Source: Salinicola halophyticus
Lineage (GTDB): Bacteria > Pseudomonadota > Gammaproteobacteria > Pseudomonadales > Halomonadaceae
Length of the DNA stretch: 64,000 bases
Direction of reading: 5' to 3'
Assembly: GCF_003206695.1 (NCBI RefSeq)
Contig: NZ_PZJN01000008.1
Span: forward strand, 136,999-200,998
Shown here in pieces: positions 31,183-40,037 of the stretch; positions within the stretch are counted from its first letter, which is position 1, and the number at the start of each line of letters is the position of its first letter. Below the pieces are notes generated by a model, which was not told the origin of the DNA, searched no databases, and saw only the letters and a program-made list of their open reading frames with translations. The position numbers and the translations under genes were made by a program.

Positions 31183-32487
31183 TTACCAGGTGACGCCGGT
31201 ACCCAGCACCAGGCCTTCCGGATGACGGAACCCGATGTCGTGCTCGGTGACGACGCGGATCAGCGACTGGTTACGCGCAAAAGCGCTGACCAACTGGCCG
31301 TTGCCGTCCTTGTAGGTGGCCTCGCGGCTGAAATCGACGATCATGCCGCCGGGCTCGCCGATCACGACGTCGTTCCAGTCGGCGAAGTAGATCTCGGATT
31401 CGTTGTTGTTACCGGCGCCGCTGGTATCGAGGTTGGCCGGGATGTTGGTGGTGTGGCGGATCGGGTAGCCCTTGAGCTGGCCGTTGGCCAATTCCGGATA
31501 CACCTTGTTGCCGTTGCCATCGCGCAGGCCGAACAGCTTCATGTAGGTGCGCGGCGAGAGGCCCCAGCCCGGCTCGGCGAGCAGGCTGTTGCTGTTCATC
31601 AGCGCCAGCATGAGCGAGTCGAGATACTCGTCGATGGTTTGAAGCGTGGCGGTACCGGTCCAGGCCAGCGTGCGGCTGGCATTGCGCGCCGTCTCGGCAA
31701 AACCGGTCGGCGTGTCGCCAGCGCCGGTGTCGCGAAGGAACGCCTTGTCCTCGCGGCTCGCCATGGAGTTCAGCATGTCGTTCAGGAACAGCTGCTCTGT
31801 GGCGAAGCCGGCGCGGCCGATCATCTGGTTGGAGATCGGCACCAGCGTGATCATGGTCTTGGCGTTCAGCTTCACGTCATCCAGCGTCGCATCCGAGGCC
31901 AGCACGTCAGTGCCTTCGCCGACATAGCTGGACGAGGCGCCAGAGCTCATGCGCGGAATCGATACATTACCGTTGGGCAGCGGGATGACGCGGGCGCCCA
32001 GCGCACGGACGATGGTCTTCGGCCGCAGCAGTTCGATCACTTCGTCGTAGAGGTTCTGTGGGATCAGCGCGCCACCGGATCCGCTGCTGGTTTCGATCGC
32101 CATGGCAACGTCGTTATCGCCGATCTCGTCGCGGGCGAACTTGGTGGCCATGTTGATATCGCCCTTAGATGCGGCGATCGACATGGCCATACGCGCAGCC
32201 TTGGCGCCCGGGTATTGCTTCAGCTCCGGCTTGGTATGAACGGCCGCTGATTTCACGCCTTGGCTGATAGGCGACGGCACGGGCTCTGCCGATGCGGCGT
32301 TCATCCGCTCGGTCTTCTCGAGCCGTTCGATCTGCTGGGTCAGCGAGTCGAACTGGGTCGAGAGCTGGTCGAATTCCTCGAGCTGCTCGGTCGACAGTTC
32401 GCCGCCCTCGTTTTCCGCATTCGCGAGTGCCTGCACCTTGCCATTCACGTCGGCGCGTTGGCGGCGGAGTTCTTCGATCTTAGACAT
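31183..32487 (-). CDS. Phage major capsid protein, HK97 fold
   Basis: A 434-residue major capsid protein. Residues ~1-100 form a charged coiled-coil delta/scaffold domain (LEEFDQLSTQFDSLTQQIERLEKTE) that should be removed by the adjacent protease. The rest carries the HK97-family pattern ...SGSGGALIPQNLYDEVIELLRPKTIVRALGARVIPLPNGNVSIPRMSSGASSSYVGEG and FLRDTGAGDTPTGF. An intrinsic terminator sits just upstream of its start. Confidence 0.93.
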   Translation of the reverse strand: MSKIEELRRQRADVNGKVQALANAENEGGELSTEQLEEFDQLSTQFDSLTQQIERLEKTERMNAASAEPVPSPISQGVKSAAVHTKPELKQYPGAKAARMAMSIAASKGDINMATKFARDEIGDNDVAMAIETSSGSGGALIPQNLYDEVIELLRPKTIVRALGARVIPLPNGNVSIPRMSSGASSSYVGEGTDVLASDATLDDVKLNAKTMITLVPISNQMIGRAGFATEQLFLNDMLNSMASREDKAFLRDTGAGDTPTGFAETARNASRTLAWTGTATLQTIDEYLDSLMLALMNSNSLLAEPGWGLSPRTYMKLFGLRDGNGNKVYPELANGQLKGYPIRHTTNIPANLDTSGAGNNNESEIYFADWNDVVIGEPGGMIVDFSREATYKDGNGQLVSAFARNQSLIRVVTEHDIGFRHPEGLVLGTGVTW

Positions 32488-32513
32488 GACGTTCCTCGGG
32501 GTTTCGTCGGGGC

Positions 32514-32540
32514 AAAGAAAAGGCGGCCTCTTGGCCGCCT
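32514..32540 (-). terminator. Intrinsic terminator in front of the capsid gene
   Basis: Minus strand AGGCGGCC-aaga-GGCCGCCT followed by TTTTCTTT. It lies between the protease stop and the capsid start and shares the flank GGCAAAGAAAAG with the terminator at 40645-40670. Confidence 0.8.
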
Positions 32541-32562
32541 CGGGTACCGCTCCGCCGCGTGG

Positions 32563-33489
32563 CTAGAGCGTGTTCTGGAGTTTCATGGCGCCGGCTCGCG
32601 CGGATACGCTGCCGCGGCGCGGGGCCTGCTGACCGCTGTAGCGGGCAGCGATGGCATCGATGGCTTCCTGCGCTGGCGAGATCTCATCGATCAGGCCGAC
32701 GGATAGCGCATCCTCGCCGCTGTAGATCCGAGCCTCGGTACCGGTGACGACGGAGAGATCGAGTCCGCGATAGCCGGCCACCGATTCGGTGAACGTGGCA
32801 TAGGCGCTATCCAGGCGTCGGTCGATCTCGGCGACGGCTTGATCGGTAATTGGCTCGTGCGGTGAGCAGTCGTTTTTATGGGAGCCGCGGAAGAAAGTGT
32901 TGAACTTGATGCCCATCTCTTCTTCAGCGCGACTGACTTCATAGGTTTCGATGATCACGCCGATCGATCCGACCATCGCTGTGGGGCTGCAGACGATCCG
33001 AGAGCACGCAGCGGCGAGGAAGTAGCAGGCCGAGAAGCTGGCGAAGTTGACCAGCGCGGTAATCGGCTTCGTCGCGGTACTGGCCTTGATGAAGTCCGCC
33101 AGCTCCTTGCAGCCCATGGCGGCCCCGCCGCCGGAGTGCATGTCGAGCACGATTTCCTCGACCAGCTCGTGACGAAGCGCCGCGTTGATCCGGGTCCGCA
33201 GTTTCTCGTAGCTCAGAACTTCCTGACACATGCCGTCGATCTGGCCAGCCCGTGCAGTCAGGATGCCGTGAATCGGGATGATCGCCAGACGGCCGACGAC
33301 GCGGAGCTGCTGCATCTCGCGCGCGTCCGGATCACTGCCACCATCCAGTCGCATCGGTAGATCGTTGACGCGCCCGAGCAGGCGCGGCTCGAGTACCGAA
33401 CGGACGGTCTGCATCAGATCCGGCGTGGCATAGAGTGGCGTGTTGAACACCAGCGATGCCAGGTGTGGGTAGTTGATCAGGTGCGACAT
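32563..33489 (-). CDS. S49 (SppA/protease C-like) prohead protease
   Basis: A 308-residue serine peptidase starting at MSHLINYPHL (GAGGGA upstream). It has HSGGGAAMGCKELADFI (substrate-binding loop), the nucleophile serine in NFASFSACYFLAAAC and the general-base lysine in FFRGSHKND. It should cleave the scaffold domain of the capsid protein during prohead maturation. The start overlaps the portal stop by 13 bp. Confidence 0.88.
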   Translation of the reverse strand: MSHLINYPHLASLVFNTPLYATPDLMQTVRSVLEPRLLGRVNDLPMRLDGGSDPDAREMQQLRVVGRLAIIPIHGILTARAGQIDGMCQEVLSYEKLRTRINAALRHELVEEIVLDMHSGGGAAMGCKELADFIKASTATKPITALVNFASFSACYFLAAACSRIVCSPTAMVGSIGVIIETYEVSRAEEEMGIKFNTFFRGSHKNDCSPHEPITDQAVAEIDRRLDSAYATFTESVAGYRGLDLSVVTGTEARIYSGEDALSVGLIDEISPAQEAIDAIAARYSGQQAPRRGSVSARAGAMKLQNTL

Positions 33490-34751
33490 AGGATTCCCTC
33501 GATGTCTCGCATTTGGTCGGGCGTGGCGTTCAACGATCTCTGCGTCTGCTGCGAGTCGTTCATGTTGAGCGGCGTGAGGTAGCGGTCCCCGCCACCGGCG
33601 ATCGGCGGCATGTTCTCGAGTCGGCGTATGTCGTTGACCGAGAGCCACCCCCACTGGCGGCCGATTGCGTAGGCTTCGTAGCGGGACTTCTGGTCGCCGC
33701 GCAACAGGCCCGACACGTTGAACTCGATGTAGAGATCGCGACGCTCGGAGGGCAGCAGCAGATCGCGACGCATCGCCGCTTCCCAGCGCTTAAGCCAGGG
33801 CAGCAGCGTGTAGATCACGTAGCCGAGCGACATCGATTCGATGCCCGATCCCCACGACGTCGACTTGTCGTTGAGCTGCACCATGTGGAGCGGAATCTTG
33901 TAGAGGCGGCAGATCTCTTCGACCGAAAATCGCCGGCTCTCCAGGAGCTGGGCTTTCTCGTTGTCCATCGAGAGCTGCTTGTAGCTCATGCCCTCCTGGA
34001 GCAACGCGACAGAGAACGCGTTGCGCAGACCACCGTGACGCTCTGCAAACTTGTCGAGCAGTCGATCAACGGCGGCCTGATCCTTGATCGCCGGCTTATC
34101 GCTAGGTCGTTCGATCACGCCCGACATGGTGGCGCCACGCTCGAATACAGCAGCGGCGTGCTCCTCGGTGGACATAGCCAGGCCGATGGAGTCGGCGTTA
34201 CTGGCTATCGGCGAGACGCCGACGAACCCATCGAGCGAGAAGGACTTAACGTGGTGAATCTGGCGCATCGAGACCACTTCATTGATCTCGGTCAGGTGGT
34301 AATACGGCAACCCGTCCTGGCCTTTCAGGACCTGCACTTTCTTGGGGTTGATCGGAATCAGCTCGCTGGGGTAGCCGCGCCCATCCCGCTCGATCAGCGA
34401 GTAGTGATTGCCCTCAAGCCCTAGCGCCCCTTGGCCCTGCTCGAAGTACTCGAACGATGAGTCCTTCTGATTGGGCTGGGAGTGCAGCAGGTCGTAGACC
34501 GGGTGATCGCTGGCCCGCTCTCGTCCGCCGTCATCCGTGCGGCGGTAGAGCTCGCAGGGAAGCTGCGCGACCGATTCCGCCAGTAGTGTGACGCAGGCTC
34601 GAAGCGCGCCAACGCGCAGCGCGGTGTCACTCGTGACCGTGGCACCGGCTGAGGTGCGTGTGCTCTTCATGCCGCCAACCCAGCTCGTCCAGTTGCTGGG
34701 CTCTTTCTGAGGGCGTTGCCTTGTGCTCTGGAACATGCCGGGAAGGAACAT
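33477..34751 (-). CDS. Phage portal protein (HK97 family)
   Basis: A 424-residue portal protein with family motifs NHYSLIERDGRGYPSELIPINPKKVQ, DGFVGVSPIASNADSIGLA, the central SFVSSGIERP-like GATMSGVIERPS and EICRLYKIPLHMVQL. The portal forms the dodecameric DNA gate and docks terminase. Confidence 0.93.
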   Translation of the reverse strand: MFLPGMFQSTRQRPQKEPSNWTSWVGGMKSTRTSAGATVTSDTALRVGALRACVTLLAESVAQLPCELYRRTDDGGRERASDHPVYDLLHSQPNQKDSSFEYFEQGQGALGLEGNHYSLIERDGRGYPSELIPINPKKVQVLKGQDGLPYYHLTEINEVVSMRQIHHVKSFSLDGFVGVSPIASNADSIGLAMSTEEHAAAVFERGATMSGVIERPSDKPAIKDQAAVDRLLDKFAERHGGLRNAFSVALLQEGMSYKQLSMDNEKAQLLESRRFSVEEICRLYKIPLHMVQLNDKSTSWGSGIESMSLGYVIYTLLPWLKRWEAAMRRDLLLPSERRDLYIEFNVSGLLRGDQKSRYEAYAIGRQWGWLSVNDIRRLENMPPIAGGGDRYLTPLNMNDSQQTQRSLNATPDQMRDIEGILCRT

Positions 34752-34936
34752 TAGCCGCCCTCCCCAGCCGGTTCAGGGTGACGCCGGGCGCTAGTCCTTG
34801 CGGCCAGCCACGACCAGGTCAGGCATAGCACGCCGGCGACGATGTACCCCGCCGGCGCCGCGACCAGCCAGGCGCCGAACGACACCAGCCCGGCACCGAT
34901 GAGGCCGATCAGGAAAATCAGAATGGATGTCAGCAT
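34751..34936 (-). CDS. Small membrane protein between terminase and portal
   Basis: A 61-residue protein starting at MLTSILIFLIGL, overlapping the terminase stop (34930) by 7 bp and touching the portal start. Two hydrophobic stretches (SILIFLIGLIGAGLVSFGAWLVA and GYIVAGVLCLTWSWLAA). Unknown function. Confidence 0.6.
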   Translation of the reverse strand: MLTSILIFLIGLIGAGLVSFGAWLVAAPAGYIVAGVLCLTWSWLAARTSARRHPEPAGEGG

Positions 34937-36645
34937 GTCACGTCCGAGGTGTCGTAGATGGATTCGTCGGGCTCGTCGTTTTCGGTGAGCACCGCGCGCC
35001 CCAGCGCCATCAGGATGGCGATCGGGCCGTCGATCTTGTTCTCCGGCTTTTCCTTCCGGGGATAGATGTTGTCCTTGGCATCGGCCTTGGCCACGACGTT
35101 GGACGCCATCCACGTCAGCACCGGATCACAGCTATGCCGCCAACGCCCGCCGGTGATCGCCGCTTCCATCTCGCGCATCGCCGGGCTCATGTTCTGCACG
35201 GTGTTGCGGTACTCGACGATGTCAGCGCCGTCGCTCATGAGCTGGTGCGCGAGTTGCGTTGCCCGCCAAGGGTCATAGGCGATCTCGTTGATCTGGAAGC
35301 GCCCGGAGAGATCCTTGATGTCTTCGCGGATGACATCGAAGTCGAGCTCCTCGCCATCGGTGATGATGAGGTCGCCGGAGTTCACCCAACTTTCGTAGGC
35401 GGCGCGGTTGTTGCTGGCGCGCTCGATGGCGCCCTCGGGCAGGTAACTGCGAACGAAGGCTGTCCAACGCGTCTTCATGCGACCGTTCTTGTCCTCGACC
35501 TCGTCGCGGAAAAGCAGCGCGATCGCGGCGATGTCTGTCTTGCTCGCCAAGTCGACGCCCAGCCAGCACTCACACCCCTCGAAGTCGTCGAGCGTCAGGC
35601 TGTCGTCGCCGGCAGAATGCCAATCGGCCATGTTCAGCCAGGCCGATCGGGCGCTGACCCAGATATCGAGGTGCTTGGTCAGGAATGAGTTCTGACGGCT
35701 CGGGTAGCGGACGGCGTCGCGCTGCGCTTTGAGCAGGAATTCCTCGGAGACGGAGATGCCGAAATTCGGGTTGGCCTTGCGCAGCACCGTCGGATCCTGC
35801 CAGTCATCACCTTGGTCGACCGTGTAGATGATCCCGAACAGCTCGTCGTTGGGCAGCGCACCGTCGAGCATCTGCTGGACCTGGCGACGCTTGTCGTAGC
35901 AAGGGCCAGCCGTATTGAAGCCGGCGGTGGTGATGATGAACATCAGCGGCTGGTCGCGGGCACCCATGCCGGTCGACATGGTGTCGTAAAGGTTCGGGTT
36001 CTGGTGCTCGTGAAACTCGTCGACCAGGGCACAGCTCGGCGACGAGCCGTCGCCGGGATCACCGATCAGCGGTTCGAGACGGCTACCGTCTTCCGGGATC
36101 GAGATGTTCTTGGCCATGATCTCAATGCCCGCGGCGCTGATCAGTGCCGGGGACTTCTGCAGCATCAGGCGCGCCGGCCGGAACACTTCCCAGGCCTGCT
36201 TCTCGGTGGTGGCACCACAGTAGACCTCGGCGCCATATTCACCGTCCGCGCAGAGCATGTAGTTCGCGACGCCGGCGGCGATCACCGACTTGCCGTTCTT
36301 CCTGCCGACCTCGACATACGCCTCAGTGAAACGGCGAAGCCCCGACTTCTTTCGAAGCCAGCCGTAGATCACGCAGAACAGGAACTTCTGCCACGGCTCC
36401 AGCTCGACCAGCTTTCGCTCTCGCGCCCATCGCCCTTTCGTGTGCGGCAGTAGCTGGATGAAAACGCACACCGACTCGGCGGCGTCCTTATCGAAGCGAT
36501 AGCGGAATGCTCGGCCCTTGGAGGCGATCAGGTCATCGAGATGACGCTGGCACGCCTGCCGCACCTCCTTGCACGCCGGGATGCGGCCAGCCACAACGTC
36601 CCGAGCGTACTTGTTCGCGGCATTGACGTTGGGATAGCTGGCCAT
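34930..36645 (-). CDS. terL: Terminase large subunit
   Basis: A 571-residue packaging ATPase-nuclease. Recognisable parts are VEVGRKNGKSVIAAGVANYML (Walker A-like), LVDEFHEHQNPNLYD (Walker B) and the nuclease start LGVDLASKTDIAAIALL. It powers packaging and cuts concatemers. Confidence 0.95.
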   Translation of the reverse strand: MASYPNVNAANKYARDVVAGRIPACKEVRQACQRHLDDLIASKGRAFRYRFDKDAAESVCVFIQLLPHTKGRWARERKLVELEPWQKFLFCVIYGWLRKKSGLRRFTEAYVEVGRKNGKSVIAAGVANYMLCADGEYGAEVYCGATTEKQAWEVFRPARLMLQKSPALISAAGIEIMAKNISIPEDGSRLEPLIGDPGDGSSPSCALVDEFHEHQNPNLYDTMSTGMGARDQPLMFIITTAGFNTAGPCYDKRRQVQQMLDGALPNDELFGIIYTVDQGDDWQDPTVLRKANPNFGISVSEEFLLKAQRDAVRYPSRQNSFLTKHLDIWVSARSAWLNMADWHSAGDDSLTLDDFEGCECWLGVDLASKTDIAAIALLFRDEVEDKNGRMKTRWTAFVRSYLPEGAIERASNNRAAYESWVNSGDLIITDGEELDFDVIREDIKDLSGRFQINEIAYDPWRATQLAHQLMSDGADIVEYRNTVQNMSPAMREMEAAITGGRWRHSCDPVLTWMASNVVAKADAKDNIYPRKEKPENKIDGPIAILMALGRAVLTENDEPDESIYDTSDVTC

Positions 36646-36651
36646 GTGTCG

Positions 36652-37125
36652 TCATCGCTTCTTGCCCACCAAGGCGGCGAATGGATTGGCGGCGTCCTTG
36701 GCGCCCGGTACCGCGAGCCGCGCACGGCTTGCGGGATCCAGACCAAGGGCGCTGCCGAACGTGTTCATCTGTTTGAGCGCTTCGTTGGCGACAGTGCATG
36801 CGGGGTTTTTCACCACGCCGCCCATCGGGCTATCGACGACGAGACCGTGCCGGGCGATGTTCTCCTCAGCCTGGCGCCACCGGTTGTAGGCTGCGCAGTA
36901 GGCCTCGAGGTTGGCGAGATCCGAGTCGGTCAGAATCTTGGAACTCACCAGCCAGGGGCCAACGCGCTCCCAAATCTCGACACCAATTTCGGAGAGCCAC
37001 TCGGGTGGCGGCGGTACCTGGGTGAGCGAGTCGGCGACGGGCTCGTCATGGTTGATCGCCCGCTTGCCGGCATTGCCCTGAACCGCCTTCAGGTGGCTCG
37101 GCTTGGGCTTGCGACCTCTTGTCAT
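36652..37125 (-). CDS. terS: Terminase small subunit, P27 family
   Basis: A 157-residue protein beginning MTRGRKPKPSHLKAVQGNAGKR, the typical P27-family N terminus, with LANLEAYCAAYNRWRQAEENIARHG. It recognises the phage packaging site. Gap of 6 bp to terL. Confidence 0.92.
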   Translation of the reverse strand: MTRGRKPKPSHLKAVQGNAGKRAINHDEPVADSLTQVPPPPEWLSEIGVEIWERVGPWLVSSKILTDSDLANLEAYCAAYNRWRQAEENIARHGLVVDSPMGGVVKNPACTVANEALKQMNTFGSALGLDPASRARLAVPGAKDAANPFAALVGKKR

Positions 37126-37293
37126 TTGGCAATTCCTCTCGCCGAACCTGATTTTTCAATTTCGCGGGTATAAAAATCGAATGGAGGCGGCGGTGTCCGG
37201 GCTCGAAAAGCCCTGAAGTTTTGACCTCCCCCTCCCCACGGCGAAAATCGCGCACCAGTTCGGTGCATTCGCAGCGGATCCGGCCACCCCCGG

Positions 37294-37656
37294 TCACCCG
37301 CGCCCTGCATGCGCCTCTCGCGCCGTCTTCGCCTTGTGGCATGGCGAACAGATCGCCTCGAGGTTGCTGTCATCGTCGGTGCCACCAGCCTCGACGTTCA
37401 CGATGTGATCGACCTCTGTCGCTGGCATCACTCGTCCAGCACGCAGGCACGTCTGGCACAGGCCCTGGTCACGCTGAAGGACGCGATCGCGGATTCGGCG
37501 CCATGGCCGGCCACCACGACCGCTCTTGCCATTCCGTCGCTGCGTCCAGCCGGTGGCCTTGTCGACGTGCTCGTCGCAGTAGCCGCGTCTGGCAGTTGTG
37601 GTGTTACGGCAGCTGGGGGAACGGCAGGGACGAGGCGGTGAGGATGGCATTGGCAT
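37294..37656 (-). CDS. HNH endonuclease of the packaging module
   Basis: A 120-residue HNH nuclease: CRSPSCRN near the start (zinc), then RDRVLQRDQGLCQTCLRAG and EVDHIVNVEAGGTDDDSNLEAICSPCHKAKTAREA. HNH proteins beside terminase are needed for cos cleavage in HK97-like phages, so a cos site probably lies nearby. Confidence 0.92.
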   Translation of the reverse strand: MPMPSSPPRPCRSPSCRNTTTARRGYCDEHVDKATGWTQRRNGKSGRGGRPWRRIRDRVLQRDQGLCQTCLRAGRVMPATEVDHIVNVEAGGTDDDSNLEAICSPCHKAKTAREAHAGRG

Positions 37657-37712
37657 TCAGATCTTTGGTGGCTGGCCGAAAAAGAGGGAATCACCCAACA
37701 TTGAGCGCACTT

Positions 37713-38372
37713 ATGACTGAGATTCTGGAGAAGTTAATACCCCTTCTATTCGGCGCAGGCGCTATCTATGGCATACCCAAGCTTTTTCTTGTGAACCTGC
37801 CTGATTGGCGTGAGAAGCGATGGCGCTTTGATAAGGAACGGTTCGATAACTTCAAGCAATGCGCTTTTTCATACATCTACTCCGACCGTGAATCTCACCG
37901 TCAGCGTGTTGAATTCGAGTATGCGATTAAAGGTTTTACTAATAAGCCGATAAAAGCGGAAATCGCCGCGCGAACACTGCTAACCCCAGATTTCCAGGAA
38001 CTTATCCGATGCCTCGCCAAGGAAAACCAAAACGTTGTCTTAGATGCGGGGGTTATTAGGCGCAAATCTCTTCGAGGAAAGCTGAAGAATCTCCCGGACG
38101 ACAACAAGGTAAAACGCCTGTGGAAATGGGCATTATGCTTCTACACACTATCCTGCATCTCGTGGATAGCTTCTTACCTACTTTGGGCGTTCAGGGAAAA
38201 TCTGGATCAATGGAATCTGCCGACAGCTCTGATTGCATTTATTTTCCTGCTTTCTCTCGCCACGCCACTCTTAACTGCCAACCTCGCTGAAGCTGCAGCG
38301 CGCTCCGGTCGACTCAACAAGCTTAGGGCTTTAAATGAAGTCGCTTGGCCGCCTACCGGTGACATAAGCTGA
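37713..38372 (+). CDS. Membrane protein moron between lysis and packaging modules
   Basis: A 219-residue protein (start MTEILEKL, a TTG at 37701 is an alternative). One weak N-terminal span, a charged cytosolic part (residues ~25-130) and two C-terminal spans (ALCFYTLSCISWIASYLLWAF and LIAFIFLLSLATPLLTANLAEA). It is on the strand opposite to the late operon, richer in AT than its neighbours, and its 3' end overlaps the convergent Rz1 gene by 20 bp. Family not recognised. A lysogen-expressed exclusion or defence role is possible. Confidence 0.65.
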   Translation: MTEILEKLIPLLFGAGAIYGIPKLFLVNLPDWREKRWRFDKERFDNFKQCAFSYIYSDRESHRQRVEFEYAIKGFTNKPIKAEIAARTLLTPDFQELIRCLAKENQNVVLDAGVIRRKSLRGKLKNLPDDNKVKRLWKWALCFYTLSCISWIASYLLWAFRENLDQWNLPTALIAFIFLLSLATPLLTANLAEAAARSGRLNKLRALNEVAWPPTGDIS

Positions 38373-38607
38373 CCAGCATCCCGCGCATCACGAACGCCCA
38401 GTCGGTCAGTTGGCGCTCGCGATCCTGTAGCAGCCAGTAGTCATCGTCGGCCAGGCACTGCAGCTGGCTCGACTGGATCACCGGCAGCACCGGCATCGGC
38501 GGCACCGTGCACTCAGGGCTGGTCGGTGTCGGTGCTGTCGTCGCGCAACCGGGGATCGCCGAACAGCTCAGGGCGAACACCAGAGCGACGCTGTGCCATC
38601 TGTTCAC
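38353..38607 (-). CDS. o-spanin, Rz1-like outer-membrane lipoprotein (GTG start)
   Basis: An 84-residue lipoprotein. I chose the GTG start at 38607 because AGGGAGG lies six bases before it, and it opens with VNRWHSVALVFALSC. Lipobox AIPGC ends the signal peptide. The mature part is Pro-rich (PTPTSPECTVPPMPVLPV) and ends DRERQLTDWAFVMRGMLVSLC. Its 5' third overlaps the Rz-like gene in another frame, the typical nested spanin arrangement. Confidence 0.75.
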   Translation of the reverse strand: MNRWHSVALVFALSCSAIPGCATTAPTPTSPECTVPPMPVLPVIQSSQLQCLADDDYWLLQDRERQLTDWAFVMRGMLVSLCHR

Positions 38608-38824
38608 GTTCGACCTCCCTTGCCTGTGCCTGATCAGCGCGCTGGCGCTCATCGATTCGTCGTTCGACTGCTCGCGCCGCCTCGACGCCTTTGGTCCTCG
38701 CCCTGGCCTTGTCGAGCTCGTCACGGGCTGCATCACGTTGCCCCTGGGTACGAAGCCCCCAAGCGGTGAGCAGACCGACGACTATGGACACACCGGCAGC
38801 CAGCCAGCCGTATAGCCGACTCAT
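38513..38824 (-). CDS. i-spanin, Rz-like inner-membrane protein
   Basis: A 103-residue protein starting at MSRLYGWLAAGVSIVVGLLTAWGL (N-terminal anchor) followed by a long charged coiled coil (ARDELDKARARTKGVEAARAVERRIDERQRADQAQAREVEREQ). With the o-spanin it fuses inner and outer membranes in the last step of lysis. ATGA overlap with the upstream holin-like gene. Confidence 0.8.
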   Translation of the reverse strand: MSRLYGWLAAGVSIVVGLLTAWGLRTQGQRDAARDELDKARARTKGVEAARAVERRIDERQRADQAQAREVEREQMAQRRSGVRPELFGDPRLRDDSTDTDQP

Positions 38825-39048
38825 TGGAGACGGCTCCGGATGTACTCGTCGATGGCCTTCTGAGGGACCAGACGTGCGATGGCGCCAGCGATACCCACCA
38901 CGGACGCCAGCACCGTGTAAGCCCACTCGGGTAGCAGGCCTTCCCAATGCGGCAGCACGTCATGCAGCGCGAAGATCAGCGTCGAGAGGATCGCAAGCCG
39001 CACCGACCACAGCTTGTGTGCCTTGCGTGCTTCCGGTACCAGCTTCAT
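38821..39048 (-). CDS. Small holin-like membrane protein
   Basis: A 75-residue protein starting at MKLVPEARKAHKL. Hydrophobic segments SVRLAILSTLIFALHDVL and EWAYTVLASVVGIAGAIARLV, basic C terminus. Similar small proteins in Pseudomonas and Burkholderia lysis cassettes are annotated as holins (inference). Confidence 0.65.
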   Translation of the reverse strand: MKLVPEARKAHKLWSVRLAILSTLIFALHDVLPHWEGLLPEWAYTVLASVVGIAGAIARLVPQKAIDEYIRSRLQ

Positions 39049-39410
39049 CGCTCTCGCTCCGTTCTCAGTTGCAGCTGCCCAGTCCAGCCCTCTGCGGTGG
39101 TCATGTTCGTGGTCTCCTGGCACGCAGTTAGCCGGGCGTCCGCTACGCCAATTCGATATTGCAGATCGCTGAGCTTCTCGCGTGCGATGTTGCGTTCGGC
39201 CTCGTACCCGCCCGCTTTCCGTTGCTCTTCGATCAGCGCATACCACAGCCCATACCCAACGGCCTGCTGGCTCGACTGATTGCCGTCGAGACGTTGATAG
39301 GCCTTCGAGGTCTGATATTGCGAGTAGAGCGCGAAAGCGAAGCACAACGCCGCGACCAGCAAGTGCGAGCGGCTACTGCGGCTCAACGATCGCCACCATC
39401 GGCTAATCAT
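39045..39410 (-). CDS. Single-span membrane protein in the lysis cassette
   Basis: A 121-residue protein starting at MISRWWRSLSRS. One N-terminal span (HLLVAALCFAFALYSQY) and a periplasmic helical part with KLSDLQYRIGVADARLTACQE. It is coupled at both ends by ATGA overlaps. It might be an antiholin, an additional spanin-like protein or a regulator. Not resolved. Confidence 0.6.
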   Translation of the reverse strand: MISRWWRSLSRSSRSHLLVAALCFAFALYSQYQTSKAYQRLDGNQSSQQAVGYGLWYALIEEQRKAGGYEAERNIAREKLSDLQYRIGVADARLTACQETTNMTTAEGWTGQLQLRTERER

Positions 39411-39736
39411 TTGCGCCTCCCGGGCAACCAACCAGTGAGATTGTCGAGCAGCTTATCGATGCGCTTCTCGAAACCATGAACGCCGATATAGCCGAGGAAA
39501 GCTGCGATAAACCGGCCGGTTTCTTCTTCGTAACCGTAGTGCTGAATGATCGGCAGGCTGGTCCATGCAAGAAACGTCACCATGACGGTCTCACCCCATC
39601 GCTTGGGATTACGAAGACCGCCCGAGGTGATGACACGTACCGCCGACATGAAGGCTGCACTTAGCGCGACCTTCTGCTCTGGCTGCTGTAGCCAATCGGC
39701 CAAGGCCAGACCCAAGTGCGTGATGTAGTCCGGCAT
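39407..39736 (-). CDS. Phage holin, lambda S-like (superfamily III)
   Basis: A 109-residue protein. Residues 1-40 (MPDYITHLGLALADWLQQPEQKVALSAAFMSAVRVI) match the start of Phage_holin_3-type proteins. Then VMVTFLAWTSLPIIQHYG and FIAAFLGYIGVHGFEKRIDKLL follow, with a basic tail GWLPGRRK. This is the best candidate for the main holin. Confidence 0.78.
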   Translation of the reverse strand: MPDYITHLGLALADWLQQPEQKVALSAAFMSAVRVITSGGLRNPKRWGETVMVTFLAWTSLPIIQHYGYEEETGRFIAAFLGYIGVHGFEKRIDKLLDNLTGWLPGRRK

Positions 39737-39761
39737 CGGTTACCCCAGCGCGTTTGAGTCG

Positions 39762-40037
39762 TTATGCCTTTCGTTTCGTGTCTCTGAAGATCAGCACCCA
39801 CAGCGCAATCATGAAGAGGTTGAATAGCGTTCGGCCTATGATCGTTCGGATATCCAGTGCCAGATTCAGCAGCCAATCGGCACCCCGGAAGGCCAGAAGC
39901 CCGGCCAGAGTTGCCAGTAGGACGTGGATGACGAACAGCACCCAACTGTCCCGAATCTTATTGAGCGAATAGACGCATTGACCCAGCAGCCCAAGCGCCA
40001 GAACCACGTTCATCACTGCCATTAGCTGAGAAATCAT
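39762..40037 (-). CDS. Membrane protein of the lysis module
   Basis: A 91-residue protein with three hydrophobic stretches: LMAVMNVVLALGLLGQCVYSL, WVLFVIHVLLATLAGLLAFRG and LFNLFMIALWVLIF. It starts four bases before the endolysin stop (ATGA). Could be a second holin or antiholin. Confidence 0.65.
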   Translation of the reverse strand: MISQLMAVMNVVLALGLLGQCVYSLNKIRDSWVLFVIHVLLATLAGLLAFRGADWLLNLALDIRTIIGRTLFNLFMIALWVLIFRDTKRKA

